From: Pseudomonas viridiflava
GTDB lineage: Bacteria > Pseudomonadota > Gammaproteobacteria > Pseudomonadales > Pseudomonadaceae
Assembly: GCF_900583165.1 (NCBI RefSeq)
Contig: NZ_UTKY01000008.1
Span: 1-64,000 of the forward strand
Direction: 5' to 3'
DNA: 64,000 nucleotides
The notes under the pieces are model-generated. The model saw only the letters and a list, made by a program, of their open reading frames with translations, did not search any database and was not told the origin of the DNA. How positions within the stretch are numbered: position 1 is the stretch's first letter; each line of letters opens with the position of its first letter. The position numbers and the translations under genes were made by a program. This document shows positions 1-8,830 of the stretch, in pieces.

Positions 1-195
1 AACTTCCTGACGCTTCGATTAACTGAAGCAACCTGCTGCCGAAAACCGCGTAACTCATTGTTTACCAAGGAGTTTTCCGTTTCGACTGCGCCGGAAGTGC
101 GGCGAATTATAGGCTTCCAGAATCTGCAGTCAAGGATTAATTCAGATTTTCTATCAAACAGCGTAAACCCCTGACGCTCTCTATATAGAAGAACG
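1..195. other. Non-coding stretch downstream of flgN
   Basis: I see no gene here. An imperfect hairpin pairs CCTGACG (170-176) with CGTCAGG (194-200), overlapping the flgN stop codon; it could terminate the flgA-M-N transcript, but no good T-run follows, so this is weak. Confidence 0.4.
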
Positions 196-627
196 TCAGG
201 CTTCATCCCGCCGCGTCCGCCCATCCGGCCCATACAACTTGTTCCCCACCACTGTATTCAGGAACCCAACAATCCGCTGATTAGCCGCCATGCGCACACC
301 CAACGCCCCGCCATTAGCCAAATTCAACTCCCGCGCCCTGCGCGCCAGCGCCTGCACCTCACGCCAAACCGCCACGCAATCAGCATCCTCAGCCGCCTTG
401 AGCGCACCTTGGCGCCCTGCCCCGTAGCCCAGTTTCATCTGCGCCCCAGAACGTATCGCCTCCAACTGCTCCAACCGGAGCAATGCTGCCTGCTTGCTCG
501 CCGTCAGCTCTTGCAATCGCTCACCATCGACCTTGGCCTGGGCCAACGCCATACGTTCCTGCTCCAGCAAGTGCACCAACTGCTCAATCGCTTGCTGCTG
601 CACCTGCAGATGTTTACTCAGACTCAT
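196..627 (-). CDS. flgN: FlgN, flagellar export chaperone for FlgK/FlgL
   Basis: The product has 143 residues and is a predicted alpha-helical, coiled-coil-rich cytoplasmic protein of FlgN length and character (Q/E/L-rich first 90 residues). FlgN binds the C-terminal ends of the hook-filament junction proteins FlgK and FlgL and delivers them to the type III export gate. The gene lies 27 bp after flgM and is the last gene of the flgA-flgM-flgN transcript, the usual enterobacterial order. The assignment rests on context plus overall similarity; FlgN sequences are poorly conserved. Confidence 0.85.
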   Translation of the reverse strand: MSLSKHLQVQQQAIEQLVHLLEQERMALAQAKVDGERLQELTASKQAALLRLEQLEAIRSGAQMKLGYGAGRQGALKAAEDADCVAVWREVQALARRARELNLANGGALGVRMAANQRIVGFLNTVVGNKLYGPDGRTRRDEA

Positions 628-654
628 GGTTACCTGCGGCTCATCAACGGGCGC

Positions 655-930
655 TCATTCAGTTTCGCGGACACTCGCTGCCAACCCATCAAAGATCGAA
701 TCAGCACTTACCTGGTAAGTGCCGCTGTCGATGGATTGGCGCAGGGCCGCGACTTTCTCTATATCCACATCCGCCGACGTGGAAACTTCCGCGCTGGCGG
801 TGCTGCTGGACACTTGCACGCCGTCGTCGAGCGTGGCGTCCAACGGCTGCAGGTCGATGCGTTGGGCGCCCGCCACTTTGCTGTCAGTAGGTGACGGGGG
901 GTTGGTCAGGTTCGCACTTATGATTTTCAC
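655..930 (-). CDS. flgM: FlgM, anti-sigma28 factor
   Basis: FlgM binds FliA until the hook is complete and is then exported, freeing FliA for late genes. The C-terminal half (DIEKVAALRQSIDSGTYQV and on) matches the FliA-binding region of the family. I place the start at GTG 930, giving 91 residues, because a sigma28-like promoter at 963-990 would start transcription near 956. A longer frame starts at TTG 984 with AAGG seven bases upstream and would be used only on read-through transcripts from flgA. Both forms may exist; the family is about 95-105 residues, which does not decide between them. Confidence 0.8.
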   Translation of the reverse strand: MKIISANLTNPPSPTDSKVAGAQRIDLQPLDATLDDGVQVSSSTASAEVSTSADVDIEKVAALRQSIDSGTYQVSADSIFDGLAASVRETE

Positions 931-962
931 GTTAGAGGCTTCAATTGGCTGTGGTTGAGTCA

Positions 963-990
963 CTATCGGCAATCGCGATGGCAAACTTTG
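963..990 (-). promoter_or_regulatory. Sigma28 (FliA) promoter for flgMN
   Basis: Read on the minus strand: CAAAGTTT, 12 bp, then GCCGATAG. This closely resembles the enterobacterial sigma28 consensus TAAAGTTT-N11-GCCGATAA with one extra spacer base. It lies between flgA and flgM, where enterobacteria also have a late promoter for flgM. Confidence 0.7.
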
Positions 991-1004
991 ACCTTGGATA
1001 AAAA

Positions 1005-1664
1005 TTAATAGCGCAGCAGCAATTCGTTCTGCCCCACCACTTGGGCGCTAAGCATTTTGCCGTCGTTGCCCATGACCCGCACACTGCTGCCCAGGCTACC
1101 GTTGTCCAGCGCCTTGCCTTCGCGGCTGATGGTGAAACCGGTGCCCTGGGCTTGTAATGTCACACGCTGGTTGCGTTGCACCAGCCACGGCTCGCGAAAG
1201 TGACTGCGGGTCAGCACCATGCCCCGACCGAGGTTGCGGCTGGCCTGGCGACCGATGATCTGGCCCATTTCGAACACGCTGCCCTTGGGCAACCGCTCCA
1301 GCGGACCACGCTTGAATTCAAGCATCGGCGCCTTGATCACCTCGCCTGCTGCGATGCGCTGACGGCTGACTATATAGTCGCCTTCCACCCGCACACTGAC
1401 TTGCAGGTAGCCCGCCACCTCGCTGCCACAATGCACACCCACGGCAACACGGCCGAAAGCGCTTTGCTCGGGATGCACCAGATAAGGCCGAGGCTGCGAG
1501 CACTCCAGGATTCGCGTGGCGGGCTGACCGATATCAACCGCCATCAGTTGGGCCCGTGCCGGCAAGTGCGGTGCAATCACGCCGCGTACCTTGCCCTCCA
1601 AGCCATCCGCTTGGGCCATGGCACTGCACAGCACACAGATCAAACCGAGCATTCGCCGCACCAT
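1005..1664 (-). CDS. flgA: FlgA, P-ring assembly chaperone
   Basis: The product has 219 residues, with a Sec signal peptide (residues 1 to about 20, cut after MAQA) and a C-terminal SAF domain. FlgA is periplasmic and assists FlgI in forming the P ring around the rod. The start ATG 1664 has GGAGG nine bases upstream; the frame is open for 17 more codons but these lack a signal-like sequence. The gene is divergent from flgB and heads flgA-flgM-flgN. Confidence 0.9.
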   Translation of the reverse strand: MVRRMLGLICVLCSAMAQADGLEGKVRGVIAPHLPARAQLMAVDIGQPATRILECSQPRPYLVHPEQSAFGRVAVGVHCGSEVAGYLQVSVRVEGDYIVSRQRIAAGEVIKAPMLEFKRGPLERLPKGSVFEMGQIIGRQASRNLGRGMVLTRSHFREPWLVQRNQRVTLQAQGTGFTISREGKALDNGSLGSSVRVMGNDGKMLSAQVVGQNELLLRY

Positions 1665-1826
1665 CAATTCCACCCTCCGATCTTCCCAGCGCCGGATTCT
1701 AGTCCCGCCAACCACAAGACAAATCCTGAATTAGTCGCCAAATAGCCGCCTGTTTCAGCCTTTGCCTGGCCAGCCTTGGGACTAACCTGCGAGCCGTTCA
1801 TTTATTTAATGCACAGGTCCGCAACC
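1665..1826. promoter_or_regulatory. Divergent flgA/flgB promoter region with possible FlhDC box
   Basis: This is the 162-bp gap between two divergent class-2 operons. At 1733-1748 the plus strand reads AGTCGCCAAATAGCCG, resembling one half-site of the FlhD4C2 box (core AAATARCG). I could not define the second half-site convincingly. FlhDC control of both operons is inferred from the presence of flhDC in the cluster. Confidence 0.4.
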
Positions 1827-2240
1827 ATGATCGACAAGCTCGACAACGAGCTGCGCTTTCAGCAGGACGCAATGAGTTTGCGGGCTGAGCGCCAGCAGGT
1901 ATTGGCCAACAATATCGCCAACGCCGACACACCCAACTTCCGCGCGCGGGACTTCAACTTCTCCACCGAACTGGCCAGCTCCCTGCAAAAACAGCACACC
2001 CAGGGTCGTGGAATGACGCTCGCCACCACCTCGGATCGGCACCTGCAAGCCTCATCCACGAGCCTGTCCAGCCGTGACCTGCTCTACCGAGTGCCCGACC
2101 AACCGAGCCTGGACGGCAACACCGTGGACATGGACCGCGAGCGCGCCCAGTTCACCGACAACGCCGTGCGCTACCAGGCCAGCCTCACCTTCCTGACCAG
2201 CCGCTTGCAGTCGCTCAAGACCGCCATGCAGTCCGAATAA
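1827..2240 (+). CDS. flgB: FlgB, proximal rod protein
   Basis: The product has 137 residues and carries the N-terminal rod/hook signature (LANNIANADTPNFRARDF at about 30-47) shared by the axial proteins. FlgB forms part of the proximal rod in the periplasm and is exported by the flagellar type III apparatus. ATG 1827 was chosen over an upstream in-frame start at 1776 because the N-terminus MIDKLDNELRF matches the family. It is the first gene of the flgBCDEFGHIJ operon; flgC follows 15 bp later. Confidence 0.95.
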   Translation: MIDKLDNELRFQQDAMSLRAERQQVLANNIANADTPNFRARDFNFSTELASSLQKQHTQGRGMTLATTSDRHLQASSTSLSSRDLLYRVPDQPSLDGNTVDMDRERAQFTDNAVRYQASLTFLTSRLQSLKTAMQSE

Positions 2241-2255
2241 CCCAGGGAAAGCACC

Positions 2256-2663
2256 ATGTCGATGTTCAGTATTTTCGATATCGCCGGCTCCGCGCTCAGC
2301 GCCCAGTCCCAGCGCATGAACGTAACCGCCAGCAACCTGGCCAACGCCGACACCACCAGCGGCCCGGACAACGAAGCGTACCGGGCCCGCCAAGTGGTGT
2401 TCGAGTCGCAATACCAGGCCGGCAGCAACATCGGTGGCGTGCGCGTCAGCCAAGTGGTCGAGGACGCCTCGCCCATGCGCCAGGAATACCGCCCCGGCGA
2501 CCCGCTGGCCGATGAGTCGGGCTACGTGACCATGCCCAACGTCGAGCCGGTGGGCGAAATGGTCAACATGATCTCTGCGTCGCGCTCCTACCAGGCCAAC
2601 GTTGAAGTCATGTCCACCAGCAAAGAAATGATGCTCAAAACTTTAACCCTGGGTGAGGCGTAA
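2256..2663 (+). CDS. flgC: FlgC, proximal rod protein
   Basis: The product has 135 residues, close to the E. coli length. It has the N-terminal rod motif ([11 protein letters not shown]) and the conserved C-terminal axial domain ([18 protein letters not shown]). With FlgB and FlgF it builds the proximal rod. The coding region is 3 bp upstream of flgD, so the two are probably translationally coupled. Confidence 0.95.
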   Translation: MSMFSIFDIAGSALSAQSQRMNVTASNLANADTTSGPDNEAYRARQVVFESQYQAGSNIGGVRVSQVVEDASPMRQEYRPGDPLADESGYVTMPNVEPVGEMVNMISASRSYQANVEVMSTSKEMMLKTLTLGEA

Positions 2664-2666
2664 ACC

Positions 2667-3344
2667 ATGACCAGTACGATTGCCAGCTCGGTGCTGTCGA
2701 CGATGAACAGCACCAGCACCACCGCCGACAGCACCACCTCGGCGGCGGATGACTTGCAGGACCAGTTCCTCACCCTGCTGACCACACAGCTGCAAAACCA
2801 AGACCCCACCGACCCGATGGACAACAGCGAGATGGTCACCCAGCTCGCGCAGATCAGCACCATCAGCAGCATCGAGAACGTCACCTCGACACTCGAAGGC
2901 ATCTCCAGCCAGATCAGCGCCGCCGAAACCCTGCAAGCTTCGGCGCTGGTGGGCAATGGCGTGTTGATTGACGGCAACACCATCCAGGTCGGCGACGGCG
3001 TGGCCACCACCTTTGGCGTCACCCTCGACAGCGATGCCGACGACGTCACCGTCACCATCAAGGACAGCACCGGCACGGTGGTGCGCACGATTGATGAAGG
3101 CAGCATGAGTTCCGGTACCCAGGCGTTGTCGTGGGATGGTCTGCAGGACGACGGCACCACTGCCGCCGACGGCGCTTACACCTTCAGCATCAGTGCCACC
3201 GCCAGCGACGTCGCCGTCACCAGCACCGCGCTCAAATACGCGCTGGTCACCGGCGTCACCACCGACAGCAGCAATCAAGTCGCGCTAGACCTCGGCGGGG
3301 TCAACGACAACGTCGCCCTCAGCGATATCAGCCTCGTCCTCTGA
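2667..3344 (+). CDS. flgD: FlgD, hook-capping scaffold protein
   Basis: The product has 225 residues. The N-terminal third is low-complexity and S/T-rich, followed by the family signature FLTLLTTQLQNQDPTDPMDN (about residues 32-51). The C-terminal half has the Tudor/FnIII-like beta domains (around DGLQDDGTTAADGAYTF). FlgD caps the growing hook, allows FlgE to polymerise and is displaced at hook completion. Confidence 0.95.
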   Translation: MTSTIASSVLSTMNSTSTTADSTTSAADDLQDQFLTLLTTQLQNQDPTDPMDNSEMVTQLAQISTISSIENVTSTLEGISSQISAAETLQASALVGNGVLIDGNTIQVGDGVATTFGVTLDSDADDVTVTIKDSTGTVVRTIDEGSMSSGTQALSWDGLQDDGTTAADGAYTFSISATASDVAVTSTALKYALVTGVTTDSSNQVALDLGGVNDNVALSDISLVL

Positions 3345-3372
3345 CGCCCTACCTCTATAAAGGAGAAATACC

Positions 3373-4521
3373 ATGGCTTTTTCCCAAGCGCTCAGCGGTC
3401 TGTCGGCGGCGTCCACCGACCTCAACGTGGTCAGTAACAACATTTCCAACTCCCAGACCGTGGGTTTCAAAAGCTCCACCACCCAGTTTGCCGACGTGTA
3501 CTCCGGTGCCGATGTGGGCCTGGGCACCCAGGTCTCCGGCGTGGTGCAGAACTTCGAATCCGGCAGCCTGACCACCACCGACAACTCCCTGGACCTGGCG
3601 ATCAACGGCGACGGTTTCTTCACCTTCACCGACGGCACCCAAACCGTGTACTCGCGTAACGGCCAGCTCACCCTGACCGCCGACGGCTACCTGGAAAACG
3701 CCGCCGGCGACAAACTGCTGGGGGTCAACGGCGTCATCCAGATCCCCACCACGGGCCTGCAAGCCAGCGCCAGCACCGAGCTGGATGCCGAGCTCAACCT
3801 GGACGCCAGCGAAGACGTGATCACCGCCACCTTCGACCAGACCGACTCGTCCACCTACTCCTATTCCACCAGCGCTACGCTTTACGATTCGCTGGGCATC
3901 AGCCACACCAGCACCCTGTATTTCAGCAAGACCGACGCCAACACCTGGGAAGTGCACACCGCCATCGACGGCAACCTGCTGACCGAAACTCAAACCGTCG
4001 GTTTCAGCTCCAGCGGCCTGATCACCAGCGGCGAGACCGGCACCTACACCTACGACCCGGCCAACGGCGCCGCCGAGCTGTCCATCACCCTGGACCTGAC
4101 CGGCACCACCCAGTTCGGCAACGACTCGGCGGTGTCCGACATCACCCAGAACGGCTACACCTCCGGCAGCCTGGTGAGCTTCACCATCGATGAAACCGGC
4201 ACCGTGGTCGCCACCTACTCCAACGACCAGACCAAAAACATCGACCAGATCCAGCTTGCCACCTTCAGCAATGAAAACGGCTTGAAGGCCAATGGCGACA
4301 ACACCTGGCTGGCGACCACCTCGTCTGGTCAGGCGCTATTGGGCGTGGCGGGCAGCGGCTCGTTGGGCTCGATCCTCAGCGGCACCACCGAGGATTCCAA
4401 CGTCGACCTGACCGCGGAGCTGGTGAACCTGATCATTGCCCAGCGCAACTTCCAGGCCAACGCCAAGTCGGTGACGGCGCAAAGCGAAGTGCTGCAACAA
4501 GCTGTGAACATCGGTTCCTGA
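3373..4521 (+). CDS. flgE: FlgE, flagellar hook protein
   Basis: The product has 382 residues with the N-terminal axial motif (LNVVSNNISNSQTVGFKSS), a central beta-rich D1/D2 region and the C-terminal LIIAQRNFQANAKSV motif. It is the main subunit of the universal joint. AAGGAG lies about seven bases before ATG 3373. At 382 residues it is shorter than E. coli FlgE (about 400) but all conserved ends are intact. Confidence 0.95.
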   Translation: MAFSQALSGLSAASTDLNVVSNNISNSQTVGFKSSTTQFADVYSGADVGLGTQVSGVVQNFESGSLTTTDNSLDLAINGDGFFTFTDGTQTVYSRNGQLTLTADGYLENAAGDKLLGVNGVIQIPTTGLQASASTELDAELNLDASEDVITATFDQTDSSTYSYSTSATLYDSLGISHTSTLYFSKTDANTWEVHTAIDGNLLTETQTVGFSSSGLITSGETGTYTYDPANGAAELSITLDLTGTTQFGNDSAVSDITQNGYTSGSLVSFTIDETGTVVATYSNDQTKNIDQIQLATFSNENGLKANGDNTWLATTSSGQALLGVAGSGSLGSILSGTTEDSNVDLTAELVNLIIAQRNFQANAKSVTAQSEVLQQAVNIGS

Positions 4522-4525
4522 CCCT

Positions 4526-5263
4526 ATGGATCGCATGCTTTTCACGGCCATGAGCGGGGCCAACCAGGCGCTCGAACAGCAAGCGGTCGTGGCCAACAAC
4601 CTGGCCAATATCGTGACCCCGGGCTTTCGCGCGCAACTGGTGGAGATGCAGTCTTCACCGGTGGCGGGCGACGGCCTGCCAACCCGCGTCTCGGTGGCCG
4701 CCAACGGCATCGGCGTGGACTGGAGCCAAGGTCCCGTCGTACACACCGACCGCGCATTGGACGTGGCCCTGGGCGAAAACGTGATGCTCGCAGTGCAGAC
4801 CGGCGACGGCAGCGAAGCCTACACCCGCCGTGGCGACTTGCAGGTGGACGGCACCGGCGCCATGAGCGTGGGCGGTCGTCCGGTGATCGGCGATGGCGGC
4901 CCGATCACCGTGCCCCTGGGCAGCGAAGTCACCCTGGGCAGCGATGGCACCATCAGCGTGCGTGAGCTGGGCATGAGCCCACGGGGTTTGAGCCCGGTGG
5001 GCAAATTGAAGCTGGTGTCGGCGCTGCCCGGCACCTTGCAGGCCGGCACCGATGGGTTGTTCCGCACGGCCAACACCCAACCCTTGGCGGCCGACGACAC
5101 CCTGCGCGTCGCCCCCGGCGCCCTGGAAGGCAGCAACGTCAGCCCCACCAACGCCATGGTCGCGATGATCGACAACTCGCGGCGCTACGACATGCAGATG
5201 AAAGCCATCAGCACCGCCGATGAAAACGCCAAGAGCGCCAACAGCCTGCTGTCCCTGAGCTGA
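4526..5263 (+). CDS. flgF: FlgF, rod protein
   Basis: The product has 245 residues, with [20 protein letters not shown] at the N-terminus and a C-terminal axial domain ending in SANSLLSLS. It is a proximal rod component related to FlgG. The gene starts 4 bp after flgE and is followed by flgG. Confidence 0.94.
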   Translation: MDRMLFTAMSGANQALEQQAVVANNLANIVTPGFRAQLVEMQSSPVAGDGLPTRVSVAANGIGVDWSQGPVVHTDRALDVALGENVMLAVQTGDGSEAYTRRGDLQVDGTGAMSVGGRPVIGDGGPITVPLGSEVTLGSDGTISVRELGMSPRGLSPVGKLKLVSALPGTLQAGTDGLFRTANTQPLAADDTLRVAPGALEGSNVSPTNAMVAMIDNSRRYDMQMKAISTADENAKSANSLLSLS

Positions 5264-5294
5264 CCGCACCGTTGCACCCACAAGGAACCGCACC

Positions 5295-6077
5295 ATGATC
5301 AGATCGCTGTGGACGGCAAAAACCGGCCTCGAAGCCCAACAGGGCCAAATGGACGTGATCGCCAACAACCTGGCGAACGTCAGCACCAACGGCTTCAAGC
5401 GCTCGCGCGCCGTATTCGAAGACCTGGTGTACCAGAACGTGCGCCAGCCCGGCGCGCAAAGCAGCACCGACACGCGCCTGCCCTCCGGCTTGCAAGTGGG
5501 CACTGGCGTACGCGAAGTGGCCACCGAGCGCCTGCACACCCAGGGCAACCTGGAGCAGACCAGCAGCTCCAAGGACTTGGCCATCAACGGCCTGGGTTTC
5601 TTCCAAGTGGATATGCCCGACGGCAGCACCGGCTACACCCGTGATGGCAGCTTCCAGCTCGACGCCAACGGCGAAATGGTCACCTCCAACGGCTACAAGC
5701 TGTCGGCCGGCGTGACCATCCCGGCCAACGCCACTGCGATCACCATCAGCAGCGACGGCATCGTCTCGGTGACCACCCCCAGTGCGTCCACCTCGACCCA
5801 GGTCGGCCAGCTCAACCTGGCGTTGTTCATAAACCCGGCCGGCCTGGAAAGCATCGGCCAGAACCTCTACCTGGAAACCGACGCCTCCGGCGCGCCCACC
5901 GAGACCACGCCGGGCCTGAACGGCGGCGGCACCTTGTCCCAGGGTTACGTGGAGACCTCCAACGTCAATGTGGTGGAAGAAATGGTCGGCATGATCCAGA
6001 CCCAGCGCGCCTATGAAATCAACAGCAAGGCCGTCGAAAGCTCGGACGAGATGCTCCAGCGTCTGACCCAGCTTTGA
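5295..6077 (+). CDS. flgG: FlgG, distal rod protein
   Basis: The product has 260 residues, exactly the typical FlgG length. The N-terminus ([19 protein letters not shown]) and the C-terminal motif ([19 protein letters not shown]) are diagnostic. It forms the distal rod that crosses the peptidoglycan and outer membrane rings. The preceding AAGGAACCGCACC supplies the ribosome site. Confidence 0.97.
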   Translation: MIRSLWTAKTGLEAQQGQMDVIANNLANVSTNGFKRSRAVFEDLVYQNVRQPGAQSSTDTRLPSGLQVGTGVREVATERLHTQGNLEQTSSSKDLAINGLGFFQVDMPDGSTGYTRDGSFQLDANGEMVTSNGYKLSAGVTIPANATAITISSDGIVSVTTPSASTSTQVGQLNLALFINPAGLESIGQNLYLETDASGAPTETTPGLNGGGTLSQGYVETSNVNVVEEMVGMIQTQRAYEINSKAVESSDEMLQRLTQL

Positions 6078-6091
6078 GCGAGAACCCCACC

Positions 6092-6748
6092 ATGGCTCAT
6101 AAGTATTTACTCGCCTGCGTGCTGGCCCTTGCCGGTTGCGAGCAACTGCCTCACAAACCGGTGGTGCCCGAAGAGGACCTGCCGGCGCCGGTCTACCCGC
6201 TGCGCCAAGCTAACGGCTCAATCTACCAAGGCAGCCTTGGCTCGCAGCCACTGTTCGAAGACCGCCGCCCGCGCCGGGTCGGCGACACCCTGACCATTGA
6301 GTTGGAAGAACAGGTCAGCGCCAGCAAAAACTCCTCATCCAATGCCAGCCGCGCAGGCTCCATGGGCTTGAAGTTCGCCACCACCTCTGCCCGTGCGCCA
6401 CAGGTCGGCTCGTTTGGGTTGGACGCTTCGACGACCCACGACTTTATTGGTGCCGGCGGCTCCCAGGCGAACAACTCGTTCACCGGCACCATCTCGGTGA
6501 CGGTCATGCAAGTGATGCCCAACGGGCATTTGCGCGTACGCGGCGACAAACAGATCGCGATCAACCAGGGCACCGAATTCATCCGGTTCTCCGGCCTGGT
6601 CAACCCGCGCAGCATCACCGGGGAGAACACCGTGTCATCGACCCAGGTGTCCCAGGCGCGCATCGAGTACGTGGGCGATGGCTATATCAATGAAGCGCAG
6701 CGCATGGGCTGGCTGCATCGCATCCTTCTAAACGTTTCACCTTTCTGA
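6092..6748 (+). CDS. flgH: FlgH, L-ring lipoprotein
   Basis: The product has 218 residues from ATG 6092. An in-frame TTG at 6074 would overlap flgG, but it would add residues before the lipoprotein signal. The lipobox LAGC places the lipidated Cys at residue 16. FlgH forms the L ring in the outer membrane. The conserved [19 protein letters not shown] segment lies near residues 55-75. Confidence 0.95.
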   Translation: MAHKYLLACVLALAGCEQLPHKPVVPEEDLPAPVYPLRQANGSIYQGSLGSQPLFEDRRPRRVGDTLTIELEEQVSASKNSSSNASRAGSMGLKFATTSARAPQVGSFGLDASTTHDFIGAGGSQANNSFTGTISVTVMQVMPNGHLRVRGDKQIAINQGTEFIRFSGLVNPRSITGENTVSSTQVSQARIEYVGDGYINEAQRMGWLHRILLNVSPF

Positions 6749-6759
6749 GAACTCGCGCC

Positions 6760-7869
6760 ATGTTCCTAAGAGCCGCCAGAATCCTGCTGCTGAGCTGCCC
6801 GTTGTGGCTGTGCGCAACGGCGCAGGCCGAGCAGATCCGCGACATCGCCGACTTTTCCGGCATCCGCCCCAACAACCTGGTGGGCTACGGCCTGGTAGTG
6901 GGCCTGGACGGCAGCGGCGACCAGACCACCCAAAGCCCGTTCACCGAACAGGGCCTGACCAACATGCTCTCCCAACTGGGCGTCACCCTGCCCGCCGGGG
7001 CGAACATGCAGATGCGCAATATCGCGGCGGTGATCGTCACCGCCAACCTTCCCGCCCTGTCGCGCCCCGGCCAGCAGATCGACGTAGTGGTGTCGTCCAT
7101 CGGCAACGCCAAGAGCCTGCGCGGCGGCACGCTGTTGATGACGCCGATGAAAGGCGCCGACGGCGAAGTGTATGCCGTGGCCCAAGGCAGCCTGCTGGTG
7201 GGCGGCGCCGGTGCGTCGGCCAATGGCAGCAGCGTGACGGTCAACCAGTTGGCGGGCGGAAGGATTCCCCGAGGGGCGATTATCGAGCGCACGGCAGCGC
7301 TGAACCTGAACAGCGACCACGGCCTGCTCGGCCTGGCCCTGCATGAGCCGGACTCGGCCACTGCCCAGCGCATTGTCTACGCCATCAACCTGGACATGCG
7401 CCGCACCGTGGCCTCGGCCGTGGACGGCGGGATGATCGAAATCCAGGGGCCGGTGTCGCCCAACGAACGCACCAACTTCATGGCGCGCATCGAAAGCATT
7501 GAAGTGCTGCCGATCCAGGCTCGACCAAAAGTCATCCTGGACTCGCGCACCGGCTCCATCGTGCTCAACAGCTCGGTGAAGCTGTACCGCGCTGCGGTGG
7601 CCCACGGTAATTTGTCGGTGATCATCGACACCACCAACACCGCCAGTCAACCAGGTGCATTCAGCGGTGGGCAAACGGCGGTGACGTCCCAGAGCAATAT
7701 CTCCATCGAATCCCAGGGCGGCTCGCTGCATCTGTTGGAAGGCACGGCCAACTTGATGGACGTGATCAAAGGCCTCAACGCCCTGGGCGCCACGCCACAG
7801 GATTTGATGGTGATTTTGCAGGCGCTCAAGGCCGCGGGCTCGTTGCGCGCTGAGTTGGAGATCATCTGA
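6760..7869 (+). CDS. flgI: FlgI, P-ring protein
   Basis: The product has 369 residues. A Sec signal peptide ends near ATAQA (residue 23). The conserved GIRPNNLVGYGLVVGLDGSG segment follows. FlgI polymerises in the periplasm around the rod with help from FlgA. The stop codon overlaps the start of flgJ by one base, consistent with one operon. Confidence 0.97.
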   Translation: MFLRAARILLLSCPLWLCATAQAEQIRDIADFSGIRPNNLVGYGLVVGLDGSGDQTTQSPFTEQGLTNMLSQLGVTLPAGANMQMRNIAAVIVTANLPALSRPGQQIDVVVSSIGNAKSLRGGTLLMTPMKGADGEVYAVAQGSLLVGGAGASANGSSVTVNQLAGGRIPRGAIIERTAALNLNSDHGLLGLALHEPDSATAQRIVYAINLDMRRTVASAVDGGMIEIQGPVSPNERTNFMARIESIEVLPIQARPKVILDSRTGSIVLNSSVKLYRAAVAHGNLSVIIDTTNTASQPGAFSGGQTAVTSQSNISIESQGGSLHLLEGTANLMDVIKGLNALGATPQDLMVILQALKAAGSLRAELEII

Positions 7870-8765
7870 TGAAAAGCACCGATCACTTTGCCCTCGACGT
7901 GCAGGGCCTTGATCACCTGCGCAACAGCGCGCACCTCGACCCCCATGCTGGGCTCAAGGAAGCCAGCAAGCAGTTCGAAGCGGTGTTTATCCAGATGATG
8001 CTTAAAAGCATGCGGGCGGCGGTGCCCAAGTCGGAGATGTCGAGCAACTCGCAAACCGAGATGTACACCGAGATGCTCGACCAGCAGTGGGCCCAGAGCC
8101 TGTCGGGCAAAGGCATCGGTCTGGCGGAGCAACTCACCCGGCAATTGAGCGGCTACACCCATGCGCCAACCCCCGAGCTGAGCGCGGCCACTACGGCATT
8201 TCTGGATTTGCCGCCCACCCGCCCCAACCCGTTCGCAGCCTGGAAGCGCCACGAAGTCAGCGGCGCCAACAACGACCAGCCCGATCACGTCCAAGCCTTT
8301 ATCGCCCGCCTCAGCGGCCCCGCGCAAACCGCCTCGCGCAACAGCGGCGTGCCCGCCGAACTGATCCTGGCCCAGGCGGCGCTTGAAACCGACTGGGGCC
8401 GACGCACAATCACGACCGCCCAGGGCGCTGACAGCCACAACCTGTTTGGCATCAAGGCAGGCTCAGCCTGGCAAGGCGCAACCACCGAAGTGATGACCAC
8501 CGAATACAGCGACGACGCCGCGCAAAAACAGGTGGAAGCATTCCGCGTGTACCCCAACGACGACGCCGCCTTCAGCGACTACGCCCGCCTGATGCGCAGT
8601 CGCCCCGGCTACGCCGCCGTGCGCACCGCCACTGACGCACCGCAAGCCGCCGTTGCCCTGCAACAAGGCGGTTACGCCACCGATCCGCGTTACGCGCAAA
8701 AGCTGATTTCGGTGATGGCCACCATCGGCCCCTTGCACACCACACAAGCACGCAACGATTTATAG
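7869..8765 (+). CDS. flgJ: FlgJ, rod cap and peptidoglycan hydrolase
   Basis: The product has 298 residues in two domains. The N-terminal domain (about 1-100) caps the rod and contains the FEAVFIQMMLKSMRAAVPK motif. The C-terminal domain (about 140-295) is a glucosaminidase-type muramidase (ILAQAALETDWGR and NLFGIKAG). It opens the peptidoglycan for the rod. It is the last gene before a late promoter for flgKL. Confidence 0.96.
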   Translation: MKSTDHFALDVQGLDHLRNSAHLDPHAGLKEASKQFEAVFIQMMLKSMRAAVPKSEMSSNSQTEMYTEMLDQQWAQSLSGKGIGLAEQLTRQLSGYTHAPTPELSAATTAFLDLPPTRPNPFAAWKRHEVSGANNDQPDHVQAFIARLSGPAQTASRNSGVPAELILAQAALETDWGRRTITTAQGADSHNLFGIKAGSAWQGATTEVMTTEYSDDAAQKQVEAFRVYPNDDAAFSDYARLMRSRPGYAAVRTATDAPQAAVALQQGGYATDPRYAQKLISVMATIGPLHTTQARNDL

Positions 8766-8773
8766 GCCAGGGG

Positions 8774-8801
8774 TCAAGATGCCCTTTCGCCGGGCCGATA
8801 G
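8774..8801 (+). promoter_or_regulatory. Sigma28 (FliA) promoter for flgKL
   Basis: TCAAGATG, 12 bp, then GCCGATAG, 30 bp before the flgK start. The -10 part is identical (GCCGATAGTG) to that of the flgM promoter. It would separate late flgKL expression from the flgB-J operon. Confidence 0.7.
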
Positions 8802-8830
8802 TGCCAACCATGTAGCCCAGGAGCTTCTCG

